From Sycobia sp. Sy_11 (taxonomy: Eukaryota > Arthropoda > Insecta > Hymenoptera > Epichrysomallidae), in contig JACCIC010000217.1 of the NCBI GenBank assembly GCA_018907035.1, positions 840,249 to 904,248 on the forward strand: a stretch of DNA of 64,000 bases. Reading direction: 5' to 3'. A program made the translations under genes and the position numbers. The notes below the pieces were generated by a model. The model saw only the letters and a program-made list of their open reading frames with translations. It searched no databases and was not told the origin of the DNA. This document shows positions 55,402 through 64,000 of this stretch, in pieces; the first letter of the stretch is position 1, and each line of letters opens with the position of its first letter.

Positions 55402-56323
55402 ATGTCGGACATTGAGAAAGAAAAGAGTATTCTTAGCGAGTTGATGCAAGCTCGTAAAGCTATTAAAAGAAAATCTGCACTATTGAAACAGGAGAGAGAG
55501 AATCTCGAAAAAGTTGTAGGAGATACATTGAAACCTGTCATTACACCACTTGAAAAGCTTGTCGAATCCAATAGTGTACAGTCTTCTAATCTCATTTCGA
55601 ATGATCAGAGCATTAGAAAACCAACTAGATCCCGAAAAAAGTTGAGTTTTATGATAGATAATAATATTCGCTCAGCTTCCATGAAAGATTATGATTCCGA
55701 TGATGATTTTGCCTCATTAGATAACTCAATGATGAATTCGACATTCAAATCTATGCATGAAGACGATGTTAAATCGAATATTTTAGATCAAAGCCGCAGT
55801 AAATTTGATAACATATATGGAGTAAGAAATATTGGAGGTATATACATGCTTGGCGATTCTGAAATTATATTTGATGATAATAAAATAAAAGTGAAAGATT
55901 TAACTTATCCTAAAAGTAATGGACTAATGGAGCTACTTATTAAAAAAGAACCAGATGACACATTAATAAGTGCAGCAGATCGTGAAAATTATCGCAGTAT
56001 TTTAGAAGCAACAAGTGCTCACCGGAAAAAACATAGTAAAGATGAATCTATACGCTCATCGAAGAGTAGAAAATATTTCAACATCATTGCACCAATGTTT
56101 CGCACCAGTCATACAAAAAAAAAAAAAGGGGGGAGGTCACCTACCTAAATATAAAATAGCAAAGAAAGATTCTTCAATAGAGTTAGTGTACTGGGATGAT
56201 CCGAATGAGCTTGTTGAGAGACTAAGATTATTAATTGCCGAACAATCAGCTGGAAATAACAATCATATCAATGAAATCCATTCAATTATTGAAGAACTGC
56301 GTGAAATAGGATATATATATTAA
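55402..56323 (+). CDS. Conserved Polinton protein of unknown function, with a homopolymer frameshift
   Basis: The first frame (55402-56148, 248 aa) starts MSDIEKEKSILSELMQARKA with a charged coiled-coil-like N terminus. It contains VRNIGGIYMLGDSEIIFDD near residues 139-157 and a basic C terminus. It then runs through 13 A and 6 G residues (56114-56132) into an early stop. The next frame continues without a new start from about 56117 to 56323 with a well-formed segment (VYWDDPNELVERLRLLIAEQ, IHSIIEELREIGYIY) that I recognise as the C terminus of this family in insect Polintons. The natural product is therefore about 306 residues, reached by a one-base change at the homopolymer. This may be a sequencing error, a recent mutation or slippage during expression. 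Function unknown. Confidence 0.7.
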
Positions 56324-56356
56324 TACACATTCGTCTATTCTTCAATCAGTATCATC

Positions 56357-56899
56357 ATGAGTCTCGACTTGTTTGGAAGAAATTTGAGAGACTCGAAAGG
56401 GAGTCGAGGTCCTCCAGGCGTTGGATACAATTTCACAACAGATGGCAATTTTGATATAGAAAATAAACGACTTTGTAATGTTGGTGAAGCTATTGAAAGT
56501 ACTGATGCAGTTTGTGTAAAAACGATATATTCAATCTTGGAGAAGGAACTAAATACTGTATTTTCAAAAATTAATGAAATGATAAAATTAAACGAGAAAC
56601 AACAGGAACAAAATGGTAAGATAATTGAAGGGAAATTCAAAGATCTTTATCAAAATAAATTGAAATTGGAAGAAAAAATAAATAATTTGGATAAAAATCT
56701 TATGAAAACCAATCAGGATAAAGCAGGACTGGAATCGAAACTGAAAACTCTTAGTGACTCACATACTCGTTTAAATGATACTATGACAAAATCGATTTCG
56801 AATTTGAATGCTATTATAATAGATATTAACAGGAAAACAAATGCACCGACAAGATCAGCAAAGGCAAAGTCAGCAGGAAATAAAACAAAAAGTGGTTGA
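56357..56899 (+). CDS. Fibre-like coiled-coil structural protein
   Basis: 180 aa. A short collagen-like GSRGPPGVG segment (residues 15-23) is followed by FTTDGNFDIENKRLCNVGEAIESTDAV, a pattern resembling trimeric fibre or tail-fibre base segments. Residues about 60-160 form a long heptad-rich helix (ILEKELNTVFSKINEMIKLN). The C terminus is Lys/Ser/Ala-rich. A trimeric fibre or spike is plausible but not proved. The last 59 bp overlap the integrase start in another frame. Confidence 0.5.
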   Translation: MSLDLFGRNLRDSKGSRGPPGVGYNFTTDGNFDIENKRLCNVGEAIESTDAVCVKTIYSILEKELNTVFSKINEMIKLNEKQQEQNGKIIEGKFKDLYQNKLKLEEKINNLDKNLMKTNQDKAGLESKLKTLSDSHTRLNDTMTKSISNLNAIIIDINRKTNAPTRSAKAKSAGNKTKSG

Positions 56900-57794
56900 A
56901 GAGCTACACAAACCTGCCCGTCGCACATATAAGCGAAGAAAATATGATATACGTGGTATAGATGAAACTTGGCAAGCAGATCTTGTAGAAATGATACCCT
57001 ACTCTAAGGAGAATAAAGGGTTTCGTTACTTACTCACTGTTATAGATTTATTTTCGAAGTATGCTTGGGCTAAACCAGTAAAGTCAAAGAATGGTAACGA
57101 TGTTACTCTCGCTATGAATACGATATTGAAACATGGAAGAGTACCATCAAATCTACAAACTGATCAAGGAAAAGAATTTTACAATTCACACTTCCAAAAC
57201 CTCATGAAAAAGTATAAGATAAATCTATACTCTTCACACAGTAATCTTCATGCAAGTATTTGTGAACGATTTAATAGAACCTTAAAAAATGCAATGTGGA
57301 TACAATTCAGCAAACAAGGAAACTACAAATGGATAGGTATCCTACCAGATTTACTGAAAGCTTACAATTCAAGAAAACATCGAACAATAGGAATTGAGCC
57401 TGAAAATGTAAGCCAAGAAAACGAAAGGGAGGTGAAGAAGCGTTTTTCAATTGAGGTGATAGCAAGGAAAAAACCGAAATACAATGTCGGAGATAATGTA
57501 CGAATAAGTAAAATAAAACATATTTTTGAAAAAGGCTATACACCTAATTGGTCTACTGAAATTTTTACAATATCAAAAATTGTAAAAACTGATCCAGTAA
57601 CTTATCACGTTAAAGATTATTACGATAAGCCTGTATCTGGAGGTTTTTATGAAACTGAAATTCAAAAGACTAAGTTCCCTGAAATTTATCTAGTAGAAAA
57701 AGTGCTAAAACGGAGTGGTAACCGCGTATATGTTAAATGGTTAGGATTCAATAGTGAGCATAATAGTTGGATAAATAAAAAAGAAATTAAATGA
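56841..57794 (+). CDS. Retroviral-type integrase with C-terminal chromodomain
   Basis: 317 aa from the ATG at 56841. The rve catalytic core has Asp47 (WQADLVEM), Asp108 (LQTDQGKEF) and Glu142 (ICERFNRTLK), the DDE triad with about 60- and 33-residue spacing. A chromodomain lies at about 277-317 (EKVLKRSGNRVYVKWLGF... SWINKKEI). Between them is the VGDNVRISK SH3-like segment. The N-terminal HHCC zinc-binding part common in Polinton integrases is not visible; either the true start is upstream or the domain is lost. The role is insertion of the element into host chromosomes, with the chromodomain possibly steering it to modified chromatin. Confidence 0.9.
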   Translation: MHRQDQQRQSQQEIKQKVVEELHKPARRTYKRRKYDIRGIDETWQADLVEMIPYSKENKGFRYLLTVIDLFSKYAWAKPVKSKNGNDVTLAMNTILKHGRVPSNLQTDQGKEFYNSHFQNLMKKYKINLYSSHSNLHASICERFNRTLKNAMWIQFSKQGNYKWIGILPDLLKAYNSRKHRTIGIEPENVSQENEREVKKRFSIEVIARKKPKYNVGDNVRISKIKHIFEKGYTPNWSTEIFTISKIVKTDPVTYHVKDYYDKPVSGGFYETEIQKTKFPEIYLVEKVLKRSGNRVYVKWLGFNSEHNSWINKKEIK

Positions 57795-57968
57795 AAGCAA
57801 TATAAAAGTAAAATATATGGATATGTGGAAGGTCACTAGTTATTAAATATGAAAGACAGTGTATTATGATTATAATATTTATTTATGTAATTAAGTTATA
57901 CATGTTTTAATTCTTTTTTTACAAATAAATAATGATAAGAAATTAATCTATCTGTGTTTTATTAATAT

Positions 57969-58274
57969 TTAAGAAGTCGAAGTGTTAAACTTAAAACAAC
58001 TACCGCCTTGATACACTATAAATAAACAAAGCTTATTTGCTTTGTTAGCCATATTTATGAAAAATTCTTCTTCTTTTAATAATGCCGAAGATATCTTTTG
58101 CGGCAAAAATATTTGAAAGTTATCGTCCAGCTCCGCAACGACTTTGGTGCCATATCTTGTAGAGACTTGCTTAAGAGCAGTCACCATGTACTGCTGATTT
58201 TTCTCCAATTCTGTACATTTCTTCCGCGGCATGAACTCGCTCTCAGATATCTTGTTAAGAGTAGCTAAGTCCAT
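57969..58274 (-). CDS. Small OB-fold-like, possibly single-strand DNA-binding protein
   Basis: 101 aa. The core YMVTALKQVSTRYGTKVVAEL then DDNFQIFLPQKIS is a pattern of repeated short strands with a YR.TKVVAELDD turn, which I associate with a small protein family common in insect DNA viruses and transposons, probably of OB-fold type. It lies between the integrase (converging, 174-bp gap) and the DNA polymerase (same strand, 100 bp upstream), consistent with a replication helper. The functional call is inference. Confidence 0.5.
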   Translation of the reverse strand: MDLATLNKISESEFMPRKKCTELEKNQQYMVTALKQVSTRYGTKVVAELDDNFQIFLPQKISSALLKEEEFFINMANKANKLCLFIVYQGGSCFKFNTSTS

Positions 58275-58374
58275 TCTAAAGAAAAGAAAAAAATTTTTCT
58301 TTTTAATTCTAACATAGTAAAAAAAAATTAATTTTTTTTTTTAAAAGAAAAAATTAACTACGAATCTTACCTTA

Positions 58375-58920
58375 TTAGATTAGTCTTGTTTTCTTTGGAG
58401 ATGGCAGATAATTCTCATACTCTTCAACTGCTCGAATGAGTTCCTCGTCATCCTCCATCTCTTCATATAGCTGATTCCCCACCATAATTTCTGCCTCTTC
58501 CATTGCCTCACGGAGTGCATCCCTTCCCTCAGCTTCAACTGAGCTTACCCCTTCCAAGACTTTCAAAATTTCTTCAGGATTCCATTCGTGCATTAGTTCG
58601 TCAGATATATTATACTCAATGCTTATTGGTTCACCTTGATTACTATAGAGCGTCACTGTTTCTCGCATAACTTGATTTTCATTAGTTACTTTATCCCTAC
58701 TCTCTTGTTCTGCATGTACATCTGCCGTGACTCGAATCTCATTGCAGATTGTATTCTCCCTCTCTTCTTCTCCAGTAGGTACACATACTTGAGCTCTTTT
58801 TCCATTGGACTCATCATATCCCCTCACATTATCCTTACCCTCCTCTTCGATTTGCTGACCTGTACTTCCCATTATTTCCCTCTCTACCTTACTTGCAGCT
58901 TTCAACATTTGCTCTTCTAG
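58375..58920 (-). other. Acidic C-terminal extension of the polymerase
   Basis: The usual end of the Polinton polymerase, TLPWGHYKI, falls just before 58920. Beyond it are 181 residues rich in Glu, Asp and Asn, with blocks such as NISDELMHEWNPEEILKVLE and MEEAEIMVGNQLYEEMEDDE, ending in PSPKKTRLI. The extension has no recognised domain; the basic PKKTR end could act as a nuclear-localisation signal. Confidence 0.6.
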
Positions 58921-61900
58921 GATTTTATAGTGACCCCAAGGTAATGTGTCTGTAGTATTAGGCAATAAGTATCTTTTATCATCAAATGGACTTAGGGCAA
59001 TTTTTTTCTGTTTTTCTGTATGCACTATGTGTAATTTTGAGCGAATGGTGCACTGCTCTCGTTGTATAATTACGAGGTCTTCCAGGCATCTTCTATAATC
59101 ATCGAATGTAATTGATTTCTTCACTACACCCGATTTAATACCTTTAGCTTTTTTTACTGTTCCTCCTCCATCAACTAAAATACTGTACATTTTACTTCGT
59201 AAACCAATAAATTCCATCATGATCTTTCCATTACATTCATCTTTCATTAGTCCAGGAATTTTTTTATTTTCGCGTGGAATTCCATACTGATTATTTTCAT
59301 CATAATCAGAAGTATCAAATCTATGAATATCTTCTTTCATTATTTGATACATATCAATGTCCTCTACTTCATATATCAAGCTATCAGTGTCAGTATACAA
59401 GAGCTTACACTTTTCGCCCACTCGCTGTTTCATGTAAGAGTAGTGAAAATCGTAGACTAATGTTTTTGATAAATCGAGGATACAAAGCCCAACGTATATA
59501 GGCTTTTTGATTGTTACACTTGTTTTTTTCAGCTGAATGGCAACTAAATTTTCATCAAAAATTGCACAGCTATGATAATTAGGTAGAGCTATGCGTGCTT
59601 CTGCTCCATATCGGCCAGTAAATTTATTTACTAACCGTACATCAACGCGAGATCGCTCTCGCTCAATACATTTTCCATAAACAGCATTAATTAACAGTTT
59701 ATAAAAGAGTTTTTCAAACTCATTCTTTGCATGCTTTCGCTTTTCAGTATTTAGTACAACATATGATTTTAACCAAGGTTTCTGTTCAAAGCTCAAAATT
59801 CTATGTACTTTTTTCAATCGAAGACCATTGTCGAGCGCTTGCTTAAGGGCGCGATAATGAATTATATACCTTGTTTTATCGTTCAAAGTAGTTAGAAGTT
59901 TCTTTTGTTTTGAGCCAGGTGGTGTACGATGCTCGGCACAGAAAGGTAAATCACGATGAATATCATGTATTTCCTCAGGATAGTCCAAATCTACTTCAGC
60001 AATATAACCTACGTCCGAATCTGATGGCGTATTGAAAAAGTCACGATTTGACTCATAATCAACCCATTTAAATTTTCCAACTGGTAAATGCTGCACCATC
60101 GCCCATCCATACAAATTATTTATATCATAATATAAAAGTGTCTTTGTCTTCTTTTTTTCATCATATGTCGGCCCCATGTATGGATTATTTGCCTTTGCAT
60201 ATCGATTGCAGCACTGACTTATTCCACCTCGAATGCCTGATTCAATAAATAATAACATGTCAATATCTGTTAGAAGCTCTAATTCTACCTTCGTCATTTT
60301 TAGAGCTGCTGCAAATGTTAATCCTGGAGTAGTGTAAAAATGTGCAGGACATAAGCCGTATGCTTTAATAGATGTGTCTCGAAAACTTTCAAAGACATCT
60401 GCTAAGAGTAGAACATCTGTTTTTAAATATAAGTCCGAATACTCTCCTAATGTTCTTATATTAAAACTTTCCCACACTTGAACAGCATGCTTATAGTCTT
60501 CCTCACTAATACCTGAATCTGTCAATTTATTATAAAATTCATTTTTCGACGGCAGTTTTGTAGTTATCAATTTATCAAGTCCATCTACAAAATCGTAAGG
60601 AAATATTCCTTTACGTCTAAGAAGATCAATATTTTCGTTTGAGTATCCATCTAATTGAAATTCCTGTATTGCTATTGGTACATTATCTAGATAAGACGCA
60701 AGTTTCTCTAAAGATGATGGCAAAAATCGCCAAGAATCTAAGAATCTAAAACTCACATCACAGTCATCCATATACTTTGTGAAGGAAATATATTTTTCCT
60801 TGTTATGAGGTATTAAGTTAACTCGACCTTTCATCAGTGTAGAAGTTCCAATTTCTTTTAAAATAAAGTGTGTATCATAATTGAGATTGTGAAAAATTAC
60901 TGGAATAAATTTCGAGTCTTTATAGTTCAAATTGCAGGAATTATGGGCAGCACCTCTGAATCTAATGAGAAAAAAATTAATTTAGCAAAATAATTTCTTT
61001 TTCTTTATTATATTAAATTATCTTTTAAATTATTATATTAAATTTACCTTCCTGTTAAATGACAGTGATCTCGCACTACCAGTTGCTCATCCAAAAATGG
61101 TTTTCGACATATATGGCAAACGGTCGACCATTTAAAAGTCAACTCTTCATCATCTGTGAGTTTCATTGGTTTTGGATTTTTATAGAGATGATCAATCTGC
61201 TCACCAATTGATTTTAATTCACGCACAAACCAACTTGCGGGTGTCTCATCGTCTGCACTTTTCTGTCTATATGCTTTGTAAACGGATAATTTGTCATCAA
61301 AGCTACATTTTACATAAAATCCTATACTGTATGCCTGGTGGAGTTGAAAAGCATTTTCATTTTCTGTAGGTTTTAATAAGCATTCAAAATCAGCATAAAC
61401 TACAAAAGGCACTTTTTCCCCTTTATTATAATCTTCAAATTTTAAAATATTATTCGATGAGTTTGGTAAATTTATTCGACAATCGTTAATATTTTTACAA
61501 ACATTTTCATGATTTTCTAGCCTTTCTTCACTATAAAAATGTTGTAAACATCTTTCACAATGGTATAATTTTTGGTGAGTCTTGCTGACTTGTGAACCTA
61601 CAAGTCTGGATATACTTTTAATCGCAACGTAATGGAATTTAGGCACACTTCCATTATCATCAGAAATATTATTTTCTTCATACTCATCGATGTAGAAATC
61701 TTGAATGAGAAGAAGATTTGCATGTTTCTCCTTCTTGTTTAATGAAATATGACAAGGTGATACTTCATATTTCAATCCATACTTTCTAAGCATATAAACA
61801 TTTACTGAAATATTATTCCATTTTTCAAATTTGGAAACATCTTTTAGTTTTACAGGAAATTCTATATCACCAAAGTTCAACTCGTTTGCATATTTATCAT

Positions 61901-62735
61901 AATTATGAACTCTTTGAGGATTTTTTTCATTTGGATGTAATGCTGAAAGAATACCGTATTTAAAGCATTGATTATCAGTGTTATGGACATTGATACATGC
62001 TCTTTTTGATGCTATGAACTTTGGCAGAGGAATAAATGATCTTCCCTTGTGAGGTGAAAATTTTTTCATATTTATGCACAAACTTATAATACTTTTTAAT
62101 GTCCATCCAGAATCTTTTTCCTGAAATTCTTCTAGATGAGTAAGAAGAGGGTCCTTAATATGTTCCTCATACCATTTGCCTAAATCAGTAGACATGTATA
62201 CCGTAGCACTCATACTTGTGAAATATTTAATATCTGTTGTTTCCTCTCCATTTTTCTGCATGGAAAATTCTGACATAAAATCAGAATTTACTTTTATTGC
62301 ACCATATTCTTGTAAGCATGCTTGTACTTTATCCTCAAAGAGCTTCTGTGCATCGAGCAAAAAACTTAAAATGTCCACATGTTTTAAATTAACCACAACA
62401 CCTGTCCTTATTCGATTTTTAAAAGCTGATTGAACATCTCGCCATTCAACTTTAGCTGACTCGATAGGGATTAGACTACCTCCGATTGGTGCTGCACTAT
62501 CAAGATAGAACCGAAATCCTGCTTGTAAACATGACAAATGAATAAGAGATGTTAAACATTTTTGATTTTCTGCTCGAGAGAGACCTTGTTTTTTTCCAAA
62601 TTCTCTCAGCTCTAACAAAGCCTGTTCAGTTATTGTTGAATAATTCTCGAGTTCGATTACGTTCAATTCACTGACACGTTCGTAAATATCACGAAGTTGT
62701 TTCACTTGAAATTCGACAGACGAAAGATAAGCCAT
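58375..62735 (-). CDS. polB: Protein-primed family B DNA polymerase, two exons
   Basis: Exon 1 is 62735-61048, intron 61047-60962 (86 bp, GTAAAT donor, TTTTTTTCTCATTAG acceptor), exon 2 60961-58375. The splice restores a continuous frame of about 1424 codons. Exon 1 holds a long N-terminal region, a C2H2-like finger (residues 393-413), exonuclease motif I VYADFECLL (Asp449) and a CxxC...HCH zinc region (540-559). In the exon 2 frame numbered from the ATG at 60930: Exo II FHNLNYDTHFI 13-23, Exo III YLKTDVLLLADVF about 168-180, polymerase motif A YYDINNLYGWAM (Asp269), motif B KLLINAVYGK, motif C YTDTDSLIYE (Asp514, Asp516). All catalytic aspartates are present. The last 181 residues are an acidic, low-complexity extension. 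The role is replication of the element from protein-primed ends. Confidence 0.9.
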
Positions 62736-63431
62736 TTTACTTTTATTTTAACGTGAATTAATAACATATATTTTAAAAAATATTTAAATATATCAGACTT
62801 CACTTAATATTGCGTCTTTATTCACTGTTACAATACAACACACTTGTATAACTGGCAATAGAAAAAATAAGAAAGATGAAACTGAACTTATTTAACTGTG
62901 GTGTAAAAACTGTGTTCCTCCAAGAAACTGTCTCGCTTTTAAAGGAAAATGAAAAATAAGGAGAAGGGGAAACAGAAGTGGAAGCACAATGTCAAGCCTA
63001 CGATAGAAAACATTCAATAGCGTGTTAGAATGAGAAGAATATATGTAGACTAAAACCAATCAAAATATCATCCTTTCTCCTTGAACGTCCAATCATAAAC
63101 GTGATTTCCTACGAGGGGGGGCGTGTAGAGTTTAGGAACATCTAAATATCTACCGTTACTTGCTTTCTCAACGTACAAATGCTTTTCTTCTCCCACGCCC
63201 AATCGTAAGTGACTTTCTCTAAGAATAGAGGGGATGAATTGACTTGTCACCAACCAAAAAAAATTCAATCTTCATCATCCAATCGAATCTATTTTATTTT
63301 TCTCAGCCAATTGTAGGACAGTTCTCATTTCACGAGGAGGGGGAGAACTATTATAAAAATGAATGCATAAGCATATAACTTGCATTCATAATCAATACTT
63401 CTAACTATCGGTAAATAGAAATAAACTGAGA
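62736..63431. promoter_or_regulatory. Intergenic promoter region with repeated CCAAT motifs
   Basis: Between the divergent polymerase and exonuclease-like genes. CCAATC or CCAATT occurs at about 63056, 63090, 63209, 63280 and 63307, several followed by TAA/GAA and a GAGGGG run. TATAAAA at 63353-63359 lies 73 bp upstream of the exonuclease-like ATG. Copy A keeps the equivalent TATA block at about 8960-8985. It is probably a shared enhancer-like region. Confidence 0.5.
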
Positions 63432-63823
63432 ATGGCTAGAGTGAGGGAATACGAAGTGATGTTTAGAAAAAATATTCTGAAGTGTCCAGAAGATAAAGTA
63501 TTCTTCTGCGACATGCAGGGTTTTCAGACAAGAGGCCCGCAAACTTTCATTTTAAAGGAATTTAGTTATTAGGTATGGAAAGAGGTGCACTACCTACAGT
63601 GTATATCTTTAAGCCACCATTTCCATGGAGTGACTTGCCATGGAATGAAAAAAAAACAGTTCACTGGTTGCAGCGTGATTATCCATGGGCTTGAATGGGA
63701 TACTGGTGACATTCCATACCATAGGCTTCAAAGAACATTGGAGATATGCTGTACTGGAGTAAAAAAATTATATGTCAAGGGACGAGAGAAGAAGGAATGG
63801 TTGACAACCATTCTCCCAAATAT
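63432..63823 (+). pseudogene. Exonuclease-like gene, exon 1 (copy B, broken)
   Basis: The ATG at 63432 aligns with 8885 of copy A (MARVREYEVMFRKN). CPEDKVFFCDMQGF is kept, but a TAG at 63570-63572 follows EFSY. The same frame then continues, with another frame change near a run of A residues (63649-63657) and a stop near 63692. It resumes in another frame with DWNSGDIPY-like and KKLYVKGREKKEWL segments, ending at a GTAAGT donor at 63824. The intron, CATACTTTTT tandem repeats from about 63930, runs off the window. With the DMQGF entry motif it may encode an RNase H-fold 3'-5' exonuclease. In this otherwise well-kept element it is the only clearly damaged gene apart from the homopolymer frameshift. 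Confidence 0.6.
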
Positions 63824-63929
63824 GTAAGTAATTTGCATACTTATAATCATCTTTATATTTATTTCATGTATATATTTCAGAAAGTAATAAAAAATAAACT
63901 TTATGGAAAAGTATATTTTCATACCCCCC

Positions 63930-64000
63930 CCCAATGTTCATACATTGTTCATACTTTTTCATACTTTTTTCATACTTTTTCATACTTTTTTCATACTTTT
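63930..64000. repeat. CATACTTTTT tandem repeats at the window edge
   Basis: Seven or so units of CATACTTTTT(T), some preceded by GTT, run to the last base. The reverse complement, ATGAAAAAGT, fills the intron of the same gene in copy A (8345-8490). They are thus intronic repeats of the exonuclease-like gene. Confidence 0.85.

Larger units (their letters stand above)
50746..64000 (+). mobile_element. Polinton/adintovirus-like element copy B, right end beyond the window
   Basis: The left end starts AGTAGATAGGCTAT at 50746, with candidate target duplication CAATAT at 50740-50745. Encoded genes cover the Polinton core set: major and minor capsid, adenain-like protease, packaging ATPase, retroviral-type integrase with chromodomain and protein-primed DNA polymerase. 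A PLA2 protein, a fibre-like protein, a small OB-fold-like protein and an exonuclease-like gene are also present. Most frames are intact. The family is known for self-synthesising DNA transposition and probable virion formation (adintoviruses). The element continues past 64000. By comparison with reversed copy A, at least 3.4 kb more is expected. Confidence 0.9.

Overview
The window is AT-rich eukaryotic DNA dominated by transposable elements. An insect is the most likely source: it carries mariner elements, a Polinton/adintovirus-type element with a phospholipase A2 gene, R1-like and I-like retrotransposons, BEL/Pao and Ty3/gypsy elements, a Penelope-like fragment and an insertion of mitochondrial nad6 that only reads sensibly with the invertebrate mitochondrial code (UGA = Trp, AGA = Ser). 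A hymenopteran is a guess from the style of these families, not a demonstrated result. I saw no convincing host protein-coding gene, tRNA or rRNA gene. || Left part (1-11.1 kb): an inactive mariner (1241-2481), a large inverted repeat (3061-3327), a Ty1/copia RNase H scrap (3395-3632), then a decayed, internally deleted Polinton (copy A, 4596-9490) cut by a Penelope-like scrap (9486-9840), then a second dead mariner (9880-11090). || Middle (11.2-50.7 kb): a graveyard of retroelements. In order: a minus-strand BEL/Pao element (about 11.28-15 kb), a 1.2-kb solo LTR (15989-17205), a gypsy pol remnant with most of the RT region deleted (17650-18840), a BEL LTR relic (20614-20916), a minus-strand gypsy gag (22766-24521), a plus-strand gypsy primer-binding site, leader and gag (25777-29700) split by a 1.6-kb solo LTR (26375-27967), a minus-strand gypsy pol (34890-38390), a GC-rich R1-like element (38400-42218) and another R1-like scrap (45700-46127). 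These are followed by the numt (46221-46631) and an I-clade non-LTR element (46930-50740) broken by two insertions. || Right part (50746 to beyond 64000): a nearly intact Polinton/adintovirus-like element (copy B), inserted into the RNase H end of the I-like element. Left to right it encodes the major capsid protein, penton-like minor capsid, adenain-like protease and PLA2/membrane-active protein (all minus strand). Next come the packaging ATPase, a conserved unknown with a homopolymer frameshift, a fibre-like coiled-coil protein and a chromodomain integrase (all plus strand). Then follow a small OB-fold-like protein and a protein-primed family B DNA polymerase split by an 86-bp intron (both minus strand), and finally the first exon of an exonuclease-like gene (plus strand). 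The morphogenesis genes (capsids, protease, ATPase) and the replication and integration genes (polymerase, integrase) together form a self-synthesising, potentially virion-forming element. || Copy A matches copy B in reverse orientation. It therefore predicts what lies beyond the right edge of the window: the second exonuclease exon, a two-exon basic protein gene, an array of about 280-bp tandem repeats and the terminal repeat.
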